Assembly (NCBI RefSeq): GCF_024699075.1 | Contig: NZ_JAILQF010000393.1 | Coordinates: forward strand, 1-14,366 | Reading direction: 5' to 3' | Source of the DNA: Butyrivibrio sp. | Lineage (GTDB): Bacteria; Bacillota_A; Clostridia; Lachnospirales; Lachnospiraceae | Length of the DNA stretch: 14,366 bases | Shown: positions 13,907-14,366 of the stretch, one piece after another | How positions within the stretch are numbered: position 1 is the first letter of the stretch | How the letters are laid out: every line of letters starts with the position of its first letter | Notes under the pieces: model-generated | What the model saw: the letters and a program-made list of their open reading frames with translations, nothing else | Told to the model about the DNA's origin: nothing | Database searches by the model: none | Program-made: the position numbers and the translations under genes

Positions 13907-13994
13907 CTTCTCAGATCTGCAAATCACTTCGAAATTTGTAAACAAAAAATTTTGCTCAGCAATTCTTTATTTTTTAATTTTAAAATATAAGATC

Positions 13995-14030
13995 AAAAAA
14001 TAGGCGGCACAGAAAATTCTCTGTACCGCC
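13995..14030 (-). terminator. Rho-independent terminator of gdhA
   Basis: On the minus strand GGCGGTACAGA and TCTGTGCCGCC pair over ten of eleven positions around GAATTT. TATTTTTTGATC follows (plus-strand A13995-A14000). It lies 27 bases after the gdhA stop codon and is a strong intrinsic terminator. Confidence 0.9.
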
Positions 14031-14057
14031 ATAAATATCTATATATCAGCTAAAGTA

Positions 14058-14366
<309 letters not shown>

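Overview
The window looks like the chromosome of a low-to-moderate GC, motile Firmicute of the Lachnospiraceae, with a feel of Butyrivibrio or Pseudobutyrivibrio. This is inference from protein style, strong GGAGG ribosome binding sites, TTG and GTG starts, a FliY-type chemotaxis domain and a Firmicute-type HPr with His15 and Ser46. There is no rRNA, tRNA, insertion sequence, phage gene or CRISPR array that I can see.

Left block (1-5567, minus strand): a four-gene operon running from a promoter near 5500 to a terminator at 8-38. It encodes a MarR-family regulator, two half-size ABC exporter subunits that together look like a heterodimeric multidrug exporter of the LmrCD/BmrCD/TM287-288 type, and a two-domain protein of unknown function. 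The leader before the regulator is unusually rich. A good sigma-A promoter overlaps a perfect 9+9 dyad, and three mutually complementary segments can fold either as a terminator for read-through from the upstream gene or as a terminator-like hairpin inside the operon's own leader.

Centre-left (5568-6356): a stand-alone CheC/FliY-type phosphatase domain on the minus strand, preceded by what looks like a flagellar sigma-28 promoter (TAAA-N15-TCCGATAA). Its leader contains five units of a 10-bp AT-rich repeat. A nested dyad sits in the divergent region towards fruR.

Centre (6357-12525, plus strand): the sugar phosphotransferase block. A DeoR-family regulator, 1-phosphofructokinase and a fused fructose EIIABC permease form the classical fru operon. 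After a hairpin and a 328-base spacer come HPr and Enzyme I, the general energy-coupling proteins. Phosphate flows from PEP to EI, HPr, EIIA and EIIB; fructose enters as fructose-1-phosphate and FruK converts it to fructose-1,6-bisphosphate.

Right block (12526-14366): a double terminator after ptsI, then a minus-strand gene for a cysteine-free 253-residue protein that I do not recognise. Its upstream region holds a doubled TTTTCGAAAA dyad, a sigma-A promoter and, further out, ten uninterrupted copies of a 14-bp repeat. The window ends in the 3' part of an NADP-type glutamate dehydrogenase gene with a strong terminator.

Most genes are ordinary. The parts that deserve a second look are non-coding: the MarR-operon leader, the 10-bp and 14-bp repeat arrays, the TTCGAA dyad and the flagellar promoter on the isolated phosphatase.
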